A stretch of 64,000 nt of DNA from Clostridia bacterium. GTDB taxonomy: Bacteria; Bacillota; Clostridia; Oscillospirales; Acutalibacteraceae. Below are positions 8,929 to 16,175 of the stretch, piece after piece (within the stretch, counting starts at the first letter, position 1; every line of letters starts with the position of its first letter). Where the stretch lies: positions 1 to 64,000 of the forward strand of contig JAFQCR010000001.1 in NCBI GenBank assembly GCA_017416345.1, written 5' to 3'. The translations under genes and the position numbers were made by a program. The notes under the pieces are model-generated. The model did not search any database, was not told the origin of the DNA, and worked only from the letters and a program-made list of their open reading frames with translations.

Positions 8929-10368
8929 ATGAAAAAGACCTATATAACATCTATGCCCGACCATATCGGCGCATTTTTAAAAGCAAGTGAGTGTTTCTCA
9001 TCCTTGGGCATCAATATCACACGTGTCAATTATAACAAGGCTATTGACTCGCATATATTATTTATTGATGCCGAAGGCACAGAGGAGCAGCTTAAAAAAG
9101 CGGATATGGAGCTTAAAAAGATCGGATATCTGGGCAATGATACCGATGACAAAACAAGCGTTGTTTTATTGGAGTTTTGTCTGAAGGACGTTCCCGGAAG
9201 CGTTACGGATATTCTGAGGCTTATAAGCGAGTTCAGCTTTAATATCTCTTATATTAGTTCACAGGAAAACGGAACCGATCACCAATACTTTAAAATGGGA
9301 TTGTACGTTGACGATTCGGACAAGATATCCCGTTTTTTAAGTCGAGCCGAAAGCTTGTGTAAGGTGAGGGTCATCGACTACAATCGTTCCAAGAACGTTT
9401 ACGATAACAGTATTTTTTATAATACCTATGTTTTGGGACTGTCGCAAATGATGGGGCTGTCGGCCGATGCAAAGCAGGAGCTTTTGATAAACGTTAATCT
9501 TGCTATGCAAACCTTAGACGAAAAAGGGTTATCTCCCTACAGAACGTTTGACAGTATCAGCAAGTTTGCCGAGCTTTTAAGCGTTTCAAAGGGCAAAAAC
9601 TTTGTGCCACGCATAAGCACACATCAAATCGCTCAAAACACGGAAATAACCTTGATCGAGCCGCCGTGCGGCAGTAACACGATGATCATAAAAAGCAACG
9701 GAGAGTATTTGTTCATTGACAGCGGATATGCTTGCTATCAAAAGGAAATGCTTGAGATCTTTAATAAGCTGATACCTGAATATGACACCGTGAAAAAGAG
9801 GGTGCTCATCACCCATGCGGATGTAGACCATTGCGGACTTTTGCCGCTGTTTGATGAGGTGCTCGCAAACAAAAGAACGGCAGAATGCCTTGAAAGGGAA
9901 TACAGAGGACTTGACGGCTACCGTGAGGAAAACCCTCTCCACAAGCCATATATCAACATCTGTAAGATAATTACCGAATACAAGCCGGTAGATCCCCAAA
10001 AGGTTGTAAAACTGTGGGAGGGCGCTGATCGTTACGACAGTCCTCTGACACAAATAGGTTTTTACAGCTTCGGGGAGCTTAATTTTGAAGTGTATGAGGG
10101 CAAAGGCGGACATCTGCCCGGAGAGATCGTTCTGATAGACTATGCTAATCATATCGCTATTACGGGAGATATTTATATAAATATGCACGGTCTCACTTCA
10201 GAGCAGGAAAAATATAACAGATATGCGCCGATATTGATGACATCTGTTGATACCGATCCCAAATTGTGTTTAGAGGAGAGAAACGCAATTTTACAACGCT
10301 TGGGTGTGGGTAAGTGGCAGATCTTTGGGGCGCACGGGTTTAAAAAGGATTATTCGGTAAACTCATAG
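8929..10368 (+). CDS. ACT-domain and metallo-beta-lactamase-fold hydrolase
   Basis: The 479-residue protein has two N-terminal ACT-like domains (about 1-70 and 75-150, beginning TYITSMPDHIGAFLKA and VVLLEFCLKDVPGSV), which usually bind amino acids, and a metallo-beta-lactamase fold from about 225. The metal motif reads HADVDH (296-301) instead of the usual HxHxDH, with Asp replacing the second His; later ligands (GGHLPGE, TGD, GAHG) are visible. Function is probably a hydrolase regulated by a small ligand. The ATG at 8929 follows AAAGGTG at 8917-8923; a GTG at 8920 is the alternative. It stands alone between a terminator and a small gene. Confidence 0.8.
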   Translation: MKKTYITSMPDHIGAFLKASECFSSLGINITRVNYNKAIDSHILFIDAEGTEEQLKKADMELKKIGYLGNDTDDKTSVVLLEFCLKDVPGSVTDILRLISEFSFNISYISSQENGTDHQYFKMGLYVDDSDKISRFLSRAESLCKVRVIDYNRSKNVYDNSIFYNTYVLGLSQMMGLSADAKQELLINVNLAMQTLDEKGLSPYRTFDSISKFAELLSVSKGKNFVPRISTHQIAQNTEITLIEPPCGSNTMIIKSNGEYLFIDSGYACYQKEMLEIFNKLIPEYDTVKKRVLITHADVDHCGLLPLFDEVLANKRTAECLEREYRGLDGYREENPLHKPYINICKIITEYKPVDPQKVVKLWEGADRYDSPLTQIGFYSFGELNFEVYEGKGGHLPGEIVLIDYANHIAITGDIYINMHGLTSEQEKYNRYAPILMTSVDTDPKLCLEERNAILQRLGVGKWQIFGAHGFKKDYSVNS

Positions 10369-10449
10369 CTTTATCTTGAAATGTAGACTTTTCACACATT
10401 GTACCGCAAAACGGCGGTCAGATCTCAAAATCAAACGGAGGATGTTGTT

Positions 10450-10581
10450 ATGTATATCAAGGACGGAAGTTATATTCGCAAGGGGCGCAGCTCTTACGGC
10501 GACGTTGTGTTTAACATTGACGGAAACTATATCCGAGAGGGGCGAAGCTCCTACGGCGATGTTGTTTTTTATATTGATTAA
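10450..10581 (+). CDS. 43-residue tandem-repeat protein, beta-flower-like
   Basis: A very small protein made of two copies of a 21-residue unit: IRKGRSSYGDVVFNIDG followed by IREGRSSYGDVVFYID. The repeat is visible in the DNA as well. The pattern (GR-SSYGDV-x3-IDG) resembles the 4-fold beta flower proteins I have seen in other Firmicutes, in which several such units close into a small beta structure. The ATG at 10450 is preceded by GGAGGA at about 10437-10442. A strong terminator follows directly, so this is a complete gene. Two units are few, so an oligomer would be expected. Confidence 0.7.
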   Translation: MYIKDGSYIRKGRSSYGDVVFNIDGNYIREGRSSYGDVVFYID

Positions 10582-10593
10582 AGCATCGCATTT

Positions 10594-10626
10594 TGCCCTG
10601 CGGCTTTGGCCGTGGGGCATTTTTTA
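10594..10626 (+). terminator. Intrinsic terminator after the small repeat protein
   Basis: An 11-bp stem, TGCCCTGCGGC with GCCGTGGGGCA (10594-10619, two G-T pairs), has a TTTG loop and is followed by TTTTTT. Confidence 0.85.
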
Positions 10627-10672
10627 CACAAAAAATAAATGGTATAAGTGCTTAAAATTGTTATATTTAATA

Positions 10673-10701
10673 TTGCATTTTTAAAACTAATGTGCTATTA
10701 T
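10673..10701 (+). promoter_or_regulatory. Promoter of the surface protein gene
   Basis: TTGCAT (10673-10678) and TATTAT (10696-10701) are 17 bases apart, with an extended -10 (TGC before TATTAT). The ~95-base leader that follows holds a 7-bp hairpin (GCCGCAA/TTGCGGC, 10724-10743) without a T-run. Confidence 0.6.
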
Positions 10702-10796
10702 GTAAAAGTATAGAAGGGAAGGTGCCGCAAGACGTTTTGCGGCGCATTACCGCTTGTACATAATCTGCTTGTCAAATTTATGAGGAGGAAGAAAAA

Positions 10797-13718
10797 ATGA
10801 CAAACAAATCAACCAAAAAAGCGTTGCTTTTGAGCGCACTTTCGATGCTTCTGTGCGTAGCGATGCTTGTCGGTACCACCTTTGCTTGGTTTACCGACTC
10901 TGTAACCTCCGGCAAGAACAAGATCGTTGCCGGAAACCTCGACATCGAGCTCGAGTACACCAAAGATCCTTCAGATGCCGATTCGTGGGCAACCGTTAAG
11001 GATGCGACCGACCTTTTGAACAAGGATGCTCTTTGGGAGCCCGGTCATGCTGAGGTCGTTTACCTCAGGATCTCCAACCTTGGCACTTTGGCACTCAAGT
11101 ATCAGTTCGCTATGAACATTTACAGCGAGGTCGAGGGTACCAACGTTGCAGGTGAGAAGTTTATGCTTTCCGATCACCTGAAGTACGGTGTTGTTGACTT
11201 TACCGCAAAGTTCGCAGACCGTGATGCCGCTGTCAAAGCAGTTGAGAGCAGCGCAGTTGCACTTGACAACTACACCGTCAACGGCACTATGCTCGCAGGC
11301 GATCCTGCAAAGACGGTAGCACTTGTAGTTTATATGCCTACCTCTGTCGGTAATGAGGCAAACTACCGCGGAACCCAGATCCCCACCATCGAGCTTGGTG
11401 TTGAGCTTAAGGCTACCCAGCTTGCTTATGAGAAGGATTTCTTCGGTTCCGATTATGACGAGAACGCACCCTGGCTCGGCAGCGCAAACCTTGATTGGTA
11501 TACCGCTGATCCCACTGCAACCGAGTTCACCATCAGCACCGCTGAGGAGCTTGCAGGCTTTGCACAGATCGTCAACGGTACTGCAGTTGTGGGCAGCACC
11601 TATTCTTTGAGAAGCACTCCCGCAACTCTTCACGATGATTTCCAGAACAAGACCGTTAAGCTTGATAAGGATATCGACCTTAACGATCTCGCTTGGACTC
11701 CTATCGGAAGGATCGGCACCACCTCTACCGACTTCAACTATGCCTTCCGCGGAACCTTCGACGGACAGAACCACACCGTTAAGAACCTTGATGTTGATAA
11801 CACCGGTTGGGCAGGTCTTTTCGGTATTGCTTATCAGGCAACCTTTAAGAATGTAAAGCTCAGCGGTGTTTCCATCAACAGTAACCGTATGGCAGGTTCC
11901 TTGGTTGGTCAGCTTTACGGAAGCATTGATAACTGCCATGCTGAAAACGTCAACATCTTTGTCATCCCCAACGCTGTTGGCGATACTTATGATAACGGCG
12001 ACAAGGTCGGCGGTATCGTTGGTTGGCTCGGCGACAACGGTAACAACCGTACCCTCACCAACTGCTCGGTCAAGAACGCTGAGATCTCCGCTTACCGTGA
12101 CGTTGCAGGTATCGCAGGCTATGTTGCACGGTCTACCACCGTTTCCGGCAACTCGGTCACCAAGGTCGATGTTGTTGTTGACCAGAGAGAAAACTTCTAC
12201 GGTGAAAAAGACCCCAACGCAGGTCTTATCTACGGCAGAACCGGCGGAGCTATAGTTGAGAGCGGCAACACCACCGACGAGGAGTCGACCGTTGCTGAAA
12301 CTTACTATAAGGACGGATTCATTCTTTACGAAGGCAGCGATTCGGAGGATGTGACCTTCTACCGTGTGCCCGATGATTACGCAAAGACTACCGTAAAGGT
12401 TCCCGAGGGTGTTACCAATATTGGCGGCTACGCATTTGCTTACAACACCAATGTTGAGAAGATCGTTCTTCCTTCCACCGTTACTACCTTGAACGACAGA
12501 GCGTTCAGAGATACCTCTGCTTCTACCGTTGTTCTTAACGAAGGTCTTGAGAACATCAGCTATCAGGCTTTCCGTAACGCTTCGAATGTCAAGTCGGTTG
12601 AGATTCCTTCATCTGTAAAAACCATTTCCTTGGAAGCCTTCCAGAACAGCGGTGTTACCGAGCTTGTTATTCCTGCTACCGTTACCACCATTGAGTACGG
12701 CGGCCTCAGAGATATGAAGAAGCTCACCAAGGTCACCATTGAGGGTAACGTTGATATCCCCGTTTATGCCTTTAGAGCTTGTACCGAGCTCAGAACCGTT
12801 ATTTTGAACGGTGACGATGTCACCTTCGGTGGCGGCAGCCGTGGTATGATCTTTACCAACAAGGAAAACGGCGACGGCTCTGCAATAACAATTATTGTTA
12901 AGAACGAGACCGTTAAAGAGCGTCTGCTCGCAGCCGATACCGCAGCCAAGGATTACGGCGGATACACCATCGTTGTCGGTGCAATTCCTGCAACCAACGC
13001 TGAGGATCTTAAAGATGCTTTGGCAAACGGCGAGGACGTTGTTCTGACCGAGGACGTTGAAGTAACAGCTGCACAATCCACTATTGCTCCTTATGGCAAT
13101 AAGACCGCAGTTACCCAGAACGGCGGCGTTTTCGATGGTAACGGCAAGGACATTTCACTTGATATGGGCGGTGACAATTACACCGTAATGACTGCCGGCG
13201 GTACAATTAAGAACCTTAACGTTGTTGGTGGTTTCCGTGGAATTATGATTATGAGTCCGACCGAGACAGTCCGTATTGACAACGTATACGTTGGCGGTCC
13301 TTCCGTAGGTTATGCTCTTAACACCGGCGAAGGCGATTCTACTCAGGACCTTGTTGTTACCAACAGTTCCTTCTACGGTTGGAATAGCTGGTCTTTGCTG
13401 AAGTCTGCAAGCTTTACTAATTGCACCTTCGGACAGGGAACCTATTGGGGCGCAACCTCCGTTTTCGGACGACTTGCAAGACCTTACGTAGACACTGTTT
13501 TCACCAACTGCGCTTTTGATGCTGAGGGTTATATCCTTGACATTAGCAGCCTTAACGGTACAATTGATCTTGTAGACTGTACCTTGATGGGCGTTAAGGT
13601 CACTGCTGAGAACTTTGCAGATCTCGTTGATCTTACTGATCTTTCCAGCGGTGGCGCAAGCCTTATGGCAAAGGTTAAGGTTAACGGTGTGCTCGTATTC
13701 GACGAAGCAAATCAGTAA
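10797..13718 (+). CDS. Large surface protein: SipW-type signal, TasA-like head, leucine-rich repeats, beta-helix
   Basis: The 973-residue exported protein starts with KKALLLSALSMLLCVAML and then GTTFAWFTDSVTSGKNKI, the hallmark of TasA/CalY-type proteins cleaved by the SipW signal peptidase. A beta-rich TasA-like domain follows to about 230. Residues about 250-480 carry FDGQNHTVKNL / LFG-type GLUG and beta-helix repeats. Residues about 530-680 hold six BspA-like LRR_5 units (IGGYAF, LNDRAF, ISYQAF, ISLEAF). The last ~220 residues form another parallel beta-helix. No LPXTG or S-layer anchor is visible. RBS GAGGAGG precedes the ATG. A single-gene unit with its own promoter and terminator; likely an adhesin or matrix component. 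Confidence 0.85.
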   Translation: MTNKSTKKALLLSALSMLLCVAMLVGTTFAWFTDSVTSGKNKIVAGNLDIELEYTKDPSDADSWATVKDATDLLNKDALWEPGHAEVVYLRISNLGTLALKYQFAMNIYSEVEGTNVAGEKFMLSDHLKYGVVDFTAKFADRDAAVKAVESSAVALDNYTVNGTMLAGDPAKTVALVVYMPTSVGNEANYRGTQIPTIELGVELKATQLAYEKDFFGSDYDENAPWLGSANLDWYTADPTATEFTISTAEELAGFAQIVNGTAVVGSTYSLRSTPATLHDDFQNKTVKLDKDIDLNDLAWTPIGRIGTTSTDFNYAFRGTFDGQNHTVKNLDVDNTGWAGLFGIAYQATFKNVKLSGVSINSNRMAGSLVGQLYGSIDNCHAENVNIFVIPNAVGDTYDNGDKVGGIVGWLGDNGNNRTLTNCSVKNAEISAYRDVAGIAGYVARSTTVSGNSVTKVDVVVDQRENFYGEKDPNAGLIYGRTGGAIVESGNTTDEESTVAETYYKDGFILYEGSDSEDVTFYRVPDDYAKTTVKVPEGVTNIGGYAFAYNTNVEKIVLPSTVTTLNDRAFRDTSASTVVLNEGLENISYQAFRNASNVKSVEIPSSVKTISLEAFQNSGVTELVIPATVTTIEYGGLRDMKKLTKVTIEGNVDIPVYAFRACTELRTVILNGDDVTFGGGSRGMIFTNKENGDGSAITIIVKNETVKERLLAADTAAKDYGGYTIVVGAIPATNAEDLKDALANGEDVVLTEDVEVTAAQSTIAPYGNKTAVTQNGGVFDGNGKDISLDMGGDNYTVMTAGGTIKNLNVVGGFRGIMIMSPTETVRIDNVYVGGPSVGYALNTGEGDSTQDLVVTNSSFYGWNSWSLLKSASFTNCTFGQGTYWGATSVFGRLARPYVDTVFTNCAFDAEGYILDISSLNGTIDLVDCTLMGVKVTAENFADLVDLTDLSSGGASLMAKVKVNGVLVFDEANQ

Positions 13719-13737
13719 TCTTATATTGTATTTATCT

Positions 13738-13766
13738 CCACCCACACCTCGGTGTGGGTGGTTTTT
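13738..13766 (+). terminator. Intrinsic terminator of the surface protein gene
   Basis: The perfect inverted repeat CCACCCACAC / GTGTGGGTGG (13738-13761) is followed by TTTTT. Confidence 0.85.
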
Positions 13767-13821
13767 GTTTTGCTATAAATGTACGTTATATTGAAATTTT
13801 GGTGCTACGGTACAAAAATAC

Positions 13822-13850
13822 TTGTAAAACATGGCGAACAGTGCTATTAT
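13822..13850 (+). promoter_or_regulatory. Promoter before the PHP remnant
   Basis: TTGTAA (13822-13827) and TATTAT (13845-13850) are 17 bases apart with an extended TGC. The promoter now drives only a broken gene. Confidence 0.5.
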
Positions 13851-13885
13851 ATGCTATGTATATGTGTATTTTAGGGGGTGCGGGT

Positions 13886-14055
13886 TTGTCGTATCGCAAT
13901 CTGATGGATATGCATGTTCATTCCGACAATTCGCACGATGCTCACCATTCGGTGACCTTGGTGTGTGAAAAGGCGGTGGCAAAGGGGCTTCGTGCAATTG
14001 CCGTGACCGACCATTGCAACATCATTGACTATTATAAGGATAAGCAGAACATTAT
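13886..14055 (+). pseudogene. Truncated PHP-domain phosphoesterase gene
   Basis: From a TTG preceded by AGGGGGTG, the reading frame encodes the N-terminus of a PHP (histidinol phosphatase-type) protein: LMDMHVHSDNSHD with the metal-binding HVH, and AVTDHCNIIDYYKD. The similarity stops near residue 55 (about 14050) and the frame then runs into the promoter of the next gene. The remaining ~200 residues are absent, so this is a 5' remnant left by a deletion. Compare the complete PHP gene at 62929. Confidence 0.75.
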
Positions 14056-14084
14056 CTGCCGTCGGGCGGTTTTCTTATGCCCCT

Positions 14085-14114
14085 TTGCAGGATGGCTTGG
14101 GGATGTGGTATAAT
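14085..14114 (+). promoter_or_regulatory. Promoter of the HD-domain gene
   Basis: TTGCAG (14085-14090) and TATAAT (14109-14114) are 18 bases apart, with extended TGG. It lies at the point where the PHP remnant ends. Confidence 0.6.
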
Positions 14115-14132
14115 ACTATCGAGGTGAAGGAA

Positions 14133-14838
14133 ATGATATATACCGAGCTTACCAAAAAGGCGCTGAAGCTTTGCTTTGAAGCGCACAAGGATCAGCTTGA
14201 CAAGAGCGGAATGCCGTACGGAGCGTTCAATTAGGGAGAAATCGGTTTTTCGGTGAAATTTGAGAAGCCGCTTGTTGAAAAGCCTTGAAATACGGCAGTA
14301 TTACTGCATTTTTCAACTTCGCAGCTACTTCAAATTTCATCCTACAAAACTGCATAGCACCCAAAACAGATGAATTTTTGTTGGTATAAAAGGAAAAAGC
14401 CCACGGTAACGCTGGCGCGTACCATGGGCTTTTGACGCATTATACCGCAAAAAGGCACTGTTTTGGGCGAATTATCCCTAACTGAACGCTCCGTATGTGT
14501 TTCACCCGTTCCACCTTGCAGAGCAGATGAATGATGAATACTCTACCGTTGCGGCACTTTTACACGACGTGGTCGAGGATACCGACTACACCTTTGATGA
14601 CCTCCAAAAAATGGGTTTCCCGAATGAGGTGCTGGATGCGCTGAAGCTTCTTACTCACGAGGATACGGTGCCTTATATGGACTACGTGGCAATGATAAAG
14701 CCCAACTCGATAGCCAAAGCCGTAAAGTTGGCCGACCTTGGGCATAATTCCGACATAACACGGCTTGATACGGTCGATGAATGGGCGATGAAGCGTCAGC
14801 AAAAGTATCTGGACGCAATAAAATTCCTTGAAGAATAA
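14133..14838 (+). pseudogene. HD-domain (RelA/SpoT hydrolase-like) gene split by a MITE
   Basis: The first 29 residues (MIYTELTKKALKLCFEAHKD...) are encoded by 14133-14219 and the last 113 by 14497-14838 (VFHPFHLAEQM, LLHDVVEDTDYTFDDL, VKLADLGHNSD). HD and HDVVEDT are the metal motifs of small ppGpp hydrolase-like or nucleotide phosphohydrolase proteins. Between them sits a 275-bp element with a TA on each side. Removing the element with one TA gives TAT-GTG-TTT, restoring a single 142-residue frame with no other damage, so the insertion appears recent. A product starting at GTG 14497 is possible but lacks the first helix. Confidence 0.8.
14219..14493. mobile_element. MITE with 18-25 bp terminal inverted repeats and TA target duplication
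   Basis: The left end reads CGGAGCGTTCAATTAGGG and the right end is its complement, CCCTAACTGAACGCTCCG, with one mismatch. TA dinucleotides flank both ends (14217-14218, 14494-14495), the duplication made by Tc1/mariner and IS630-type transposases. The 275-bp body has no transposase. Its interior holds nested inverted repeats (GAAATTTGA, GTTGAAAA) around 14250-14345 and a hairpin (AAAAGCCCA / TGGGCTTTT, 14395-14434) that would act as a terminator. Confidence 0.88.
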
Positions 14839-14840
14839 AG

Positions 14841-14875
14841 AAAGCCTTGGTTACCGAATGGTAGCCAAGGCTTTT
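14841..14875. terminator. Bidirectional terminator between convergent genes
   Basis: AAAGCCTTGGTTACC pairs with GGTAGCCAAGGCTTT (one G-T) around a GAAT loop. A-run and T-run flanks let it serve both the HD gene and the minus-strand lipoprotein gene. Confidence 0.85.
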
Positions 14876-14883
14876 GTTATGTT

Positions 14884-15099
14884 TTATTTTTCGTCGGTCA
14901 GAGCAAGGTGACTGCTAAAAAGCTTTTCGTCACATTCCTTGCAGTAGATCGACCACGATTCATCCATATTGGAGTCACCTTCGACGGTTACGGCCTTGCC
15001 GCAATTGTCACAATGAAGGGTCTTGGCCTCCTCACCGCAGGCACAAACCGTAACGGCAAGAGCAAGGATGAGAGTTAAAAACAGAATTCTTTTAAACAT
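14884..15099 (-). CDS. Small lipoprotein with zinc-ribbon motif
   Basis: The 71-residue product has a signal peptide (MFKRILFLTLILALAVTV) ending in a lipobox-like VCAC, so it should be a lipid-anchored extracytoplasmic protein. The mature part carries CDNCGK and CKECDE, a four-cysteine zinc or metal site. It is the last gene of the nrdG-nrdD-trxB run, 12 bases after trxB. No specific family is recognised. Confidence 0.7.
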   Translation of the reverse strand: MFKRILFLTLILALAVTVCACGEEAKTLHCDNCGKAVTVEGDSNMDESWSIYCKECDEKLFSSHLALTDEK

Positions 15100-15110
15100 G
15101 GTATTCTCCT

Positions 15111-16022
15111 TTACAAACTGTCGATATATCGGCAGGCGTTGATGGCGGCGACCGCACCGTCGGCGGTGGCGGTGGTGACCTGGCGAACCGTCTTCTGACG
15201 GCAGTCACCTGCGACAAATACACCTGCTGTTTTGGTCAGACACTTTTCATCGGCATCGATATAACCGTTTTGATCAAGGTCGGCAACGTTCTTGAACGGC
15301 TCATTCTCGGGAACAAGGCCGATCGCAACAAACATACCGTCCAAGTTGAGTTCGGTCTCGGTGCCGTCGGCGGTCTTCAAAAGTGTGATACCGCTGAAAG
15401 TCGGAGTATCGTTGATGGCCTTAACTACGGTTCCAAGGATAACCTCAACATTGCCACGCTTGGCCAAGATCTCCTGCAGGCGCTGTTCGCCGGTGAGGAA
15501 ATCAAGGTTCTGGATAACATAGACCTTTTTGGAGGTCTCGGACAAAAGGATGGCCTCCTGCAAGGCAGAGTTTCCGCCGCCGATGAGGGCAACCGTTTTG
15601 TTGGCATAAAATGCACCGTCGCAAACGGCACAGAACGAAATACCGTCACCGATAAAGCGCTCCTCGTTGTCTATCCCTAAATGGCGGTGCTGTGCGCCTG
15701 CGGCAATGATGACCGACTTACACTCATACTCGTTGCCGTCCTCGGTCACGACCACCTTGGTGGCACCGTTGTCCTTGATCTCAAGTGCGTTTTCGATCTC
15801 AACCTCGGCACCCTGCGACAGCACCTGCTCGGTCATTTTGTCGGCAAGCTCGCTTCCGCTGACCGATTCAAAGCCGGGGTAGTTTTCAACCTTGGGGGAG
15901 AAGGTGATCTGTCCGCCAAAGCCTGCCTTATCAAGAATAAGCACGGTTTTATTGGCACGTCGGGCATAAACGGCCGCAGTAAGACCTGCAGGGCCTGCAC
16001 CGATAATAACTATATCATACAT
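15111..16022 (-). CDS. trxB: Thioredoxin reductase
   Basis: The 303-residue flavoprotein transfers electrons from NADPH to thioredoxin-like proteins. It shows the FAD-binding GAGPAGLTAA at the N-terminus, the redox-active CAVC motif, the NADPH-binding GGGNSALQEA and the C-terminal GDCRQK FAD motif. The ATG at 16022 is preceded by GAGGT; upstream codons in frame belong to the intergenic repeat. It lies 150 bases downstream of nrdD, whose C-terminus carries a glutaredoxin-like domain with CPNC, so it may supply electrons to the ribonucleotide reductase. Confidence 0.93.
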   Translation of the reverse strand: MYDIVIIGAGPAGLTAAVYARRANKTVLILDKAGFGGQITFSPKVENYPGFESVSGSELADKMTEQVLSQGAEVEIENALEIKDNGATKVVVTEDGNEYECKSVIIAAGAQHRHLGIDNEERFIGDGISFCAVCDGAFYANKTVALIGGGNSALQEAILLSETSKKVYVIQNLDFLTGEQRLQEILAKRGNVEVILGTVVKAINDTPTFSGITLLKTADGTETELNLDGMFVAIGLVPENEPFKNVADLDQNGYIDADEKCLTKTAGVFVAGDCRQKTVRQVTTATADGAVAAINACRYIDSL

Positions 16023-16049
16023 AATTTGTACCTCATTATATATTACAAA

Positions 16050-16122
16050 ATGTAGGGAGCGACGCCCTCGTCGCTCCGTTAAATAAGTCTTAAAGCGGAG
16101 CAACGAGGGCGTTGCTCCCTAC
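16050..16122. repeat. GTAGGG-family palindromic repeat
   Basis: TGTAGGGAGCGACGCCCTCG (16051-16070) is matched in inverse orientation by CGAGGGCGTTGCTCCCTAC (16104-16122) around a 30-base spacer. It lies between nrdD and trxB. Confidence 0.8.
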
Positions 16123-16129
16123 GAATAAT

Positions 16130-16162
16130 AAATGGGGAGGGCTTGGAGGCCCTCCCCCTAAA
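16130..16162 (-). terminator. Terminator-like hairpin after nrdD
   Basis: On the minus strand GGGGGAGGGCC pairs with GGCCCTCCCC-type sequence across a CAA-containing loop, ending in CCCAT. There is no long T-run, so partial read-through into trxB is plausible. Confidence 0.5.
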
Positions 16163-16175
16163 GCTTTATTGGGGA

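Noticed and set aside
10724..10743. Hairpin GCCGCAA/TTGCGGC in the surface protein leader as a terminator or riboswitch
   Set aside because: The stem is only 7 bp with no T-run and no known riboswitch motif; it is mentioned only within the promoter entry.
13754..13885. N-terminal extension of the PHP remnant from 13754
   Set aside because: This stretch covers the terminator of the preceding gene and the promoter at 13822; the TTG at 13886 with AGGGGGTG upstream is the sensible start.
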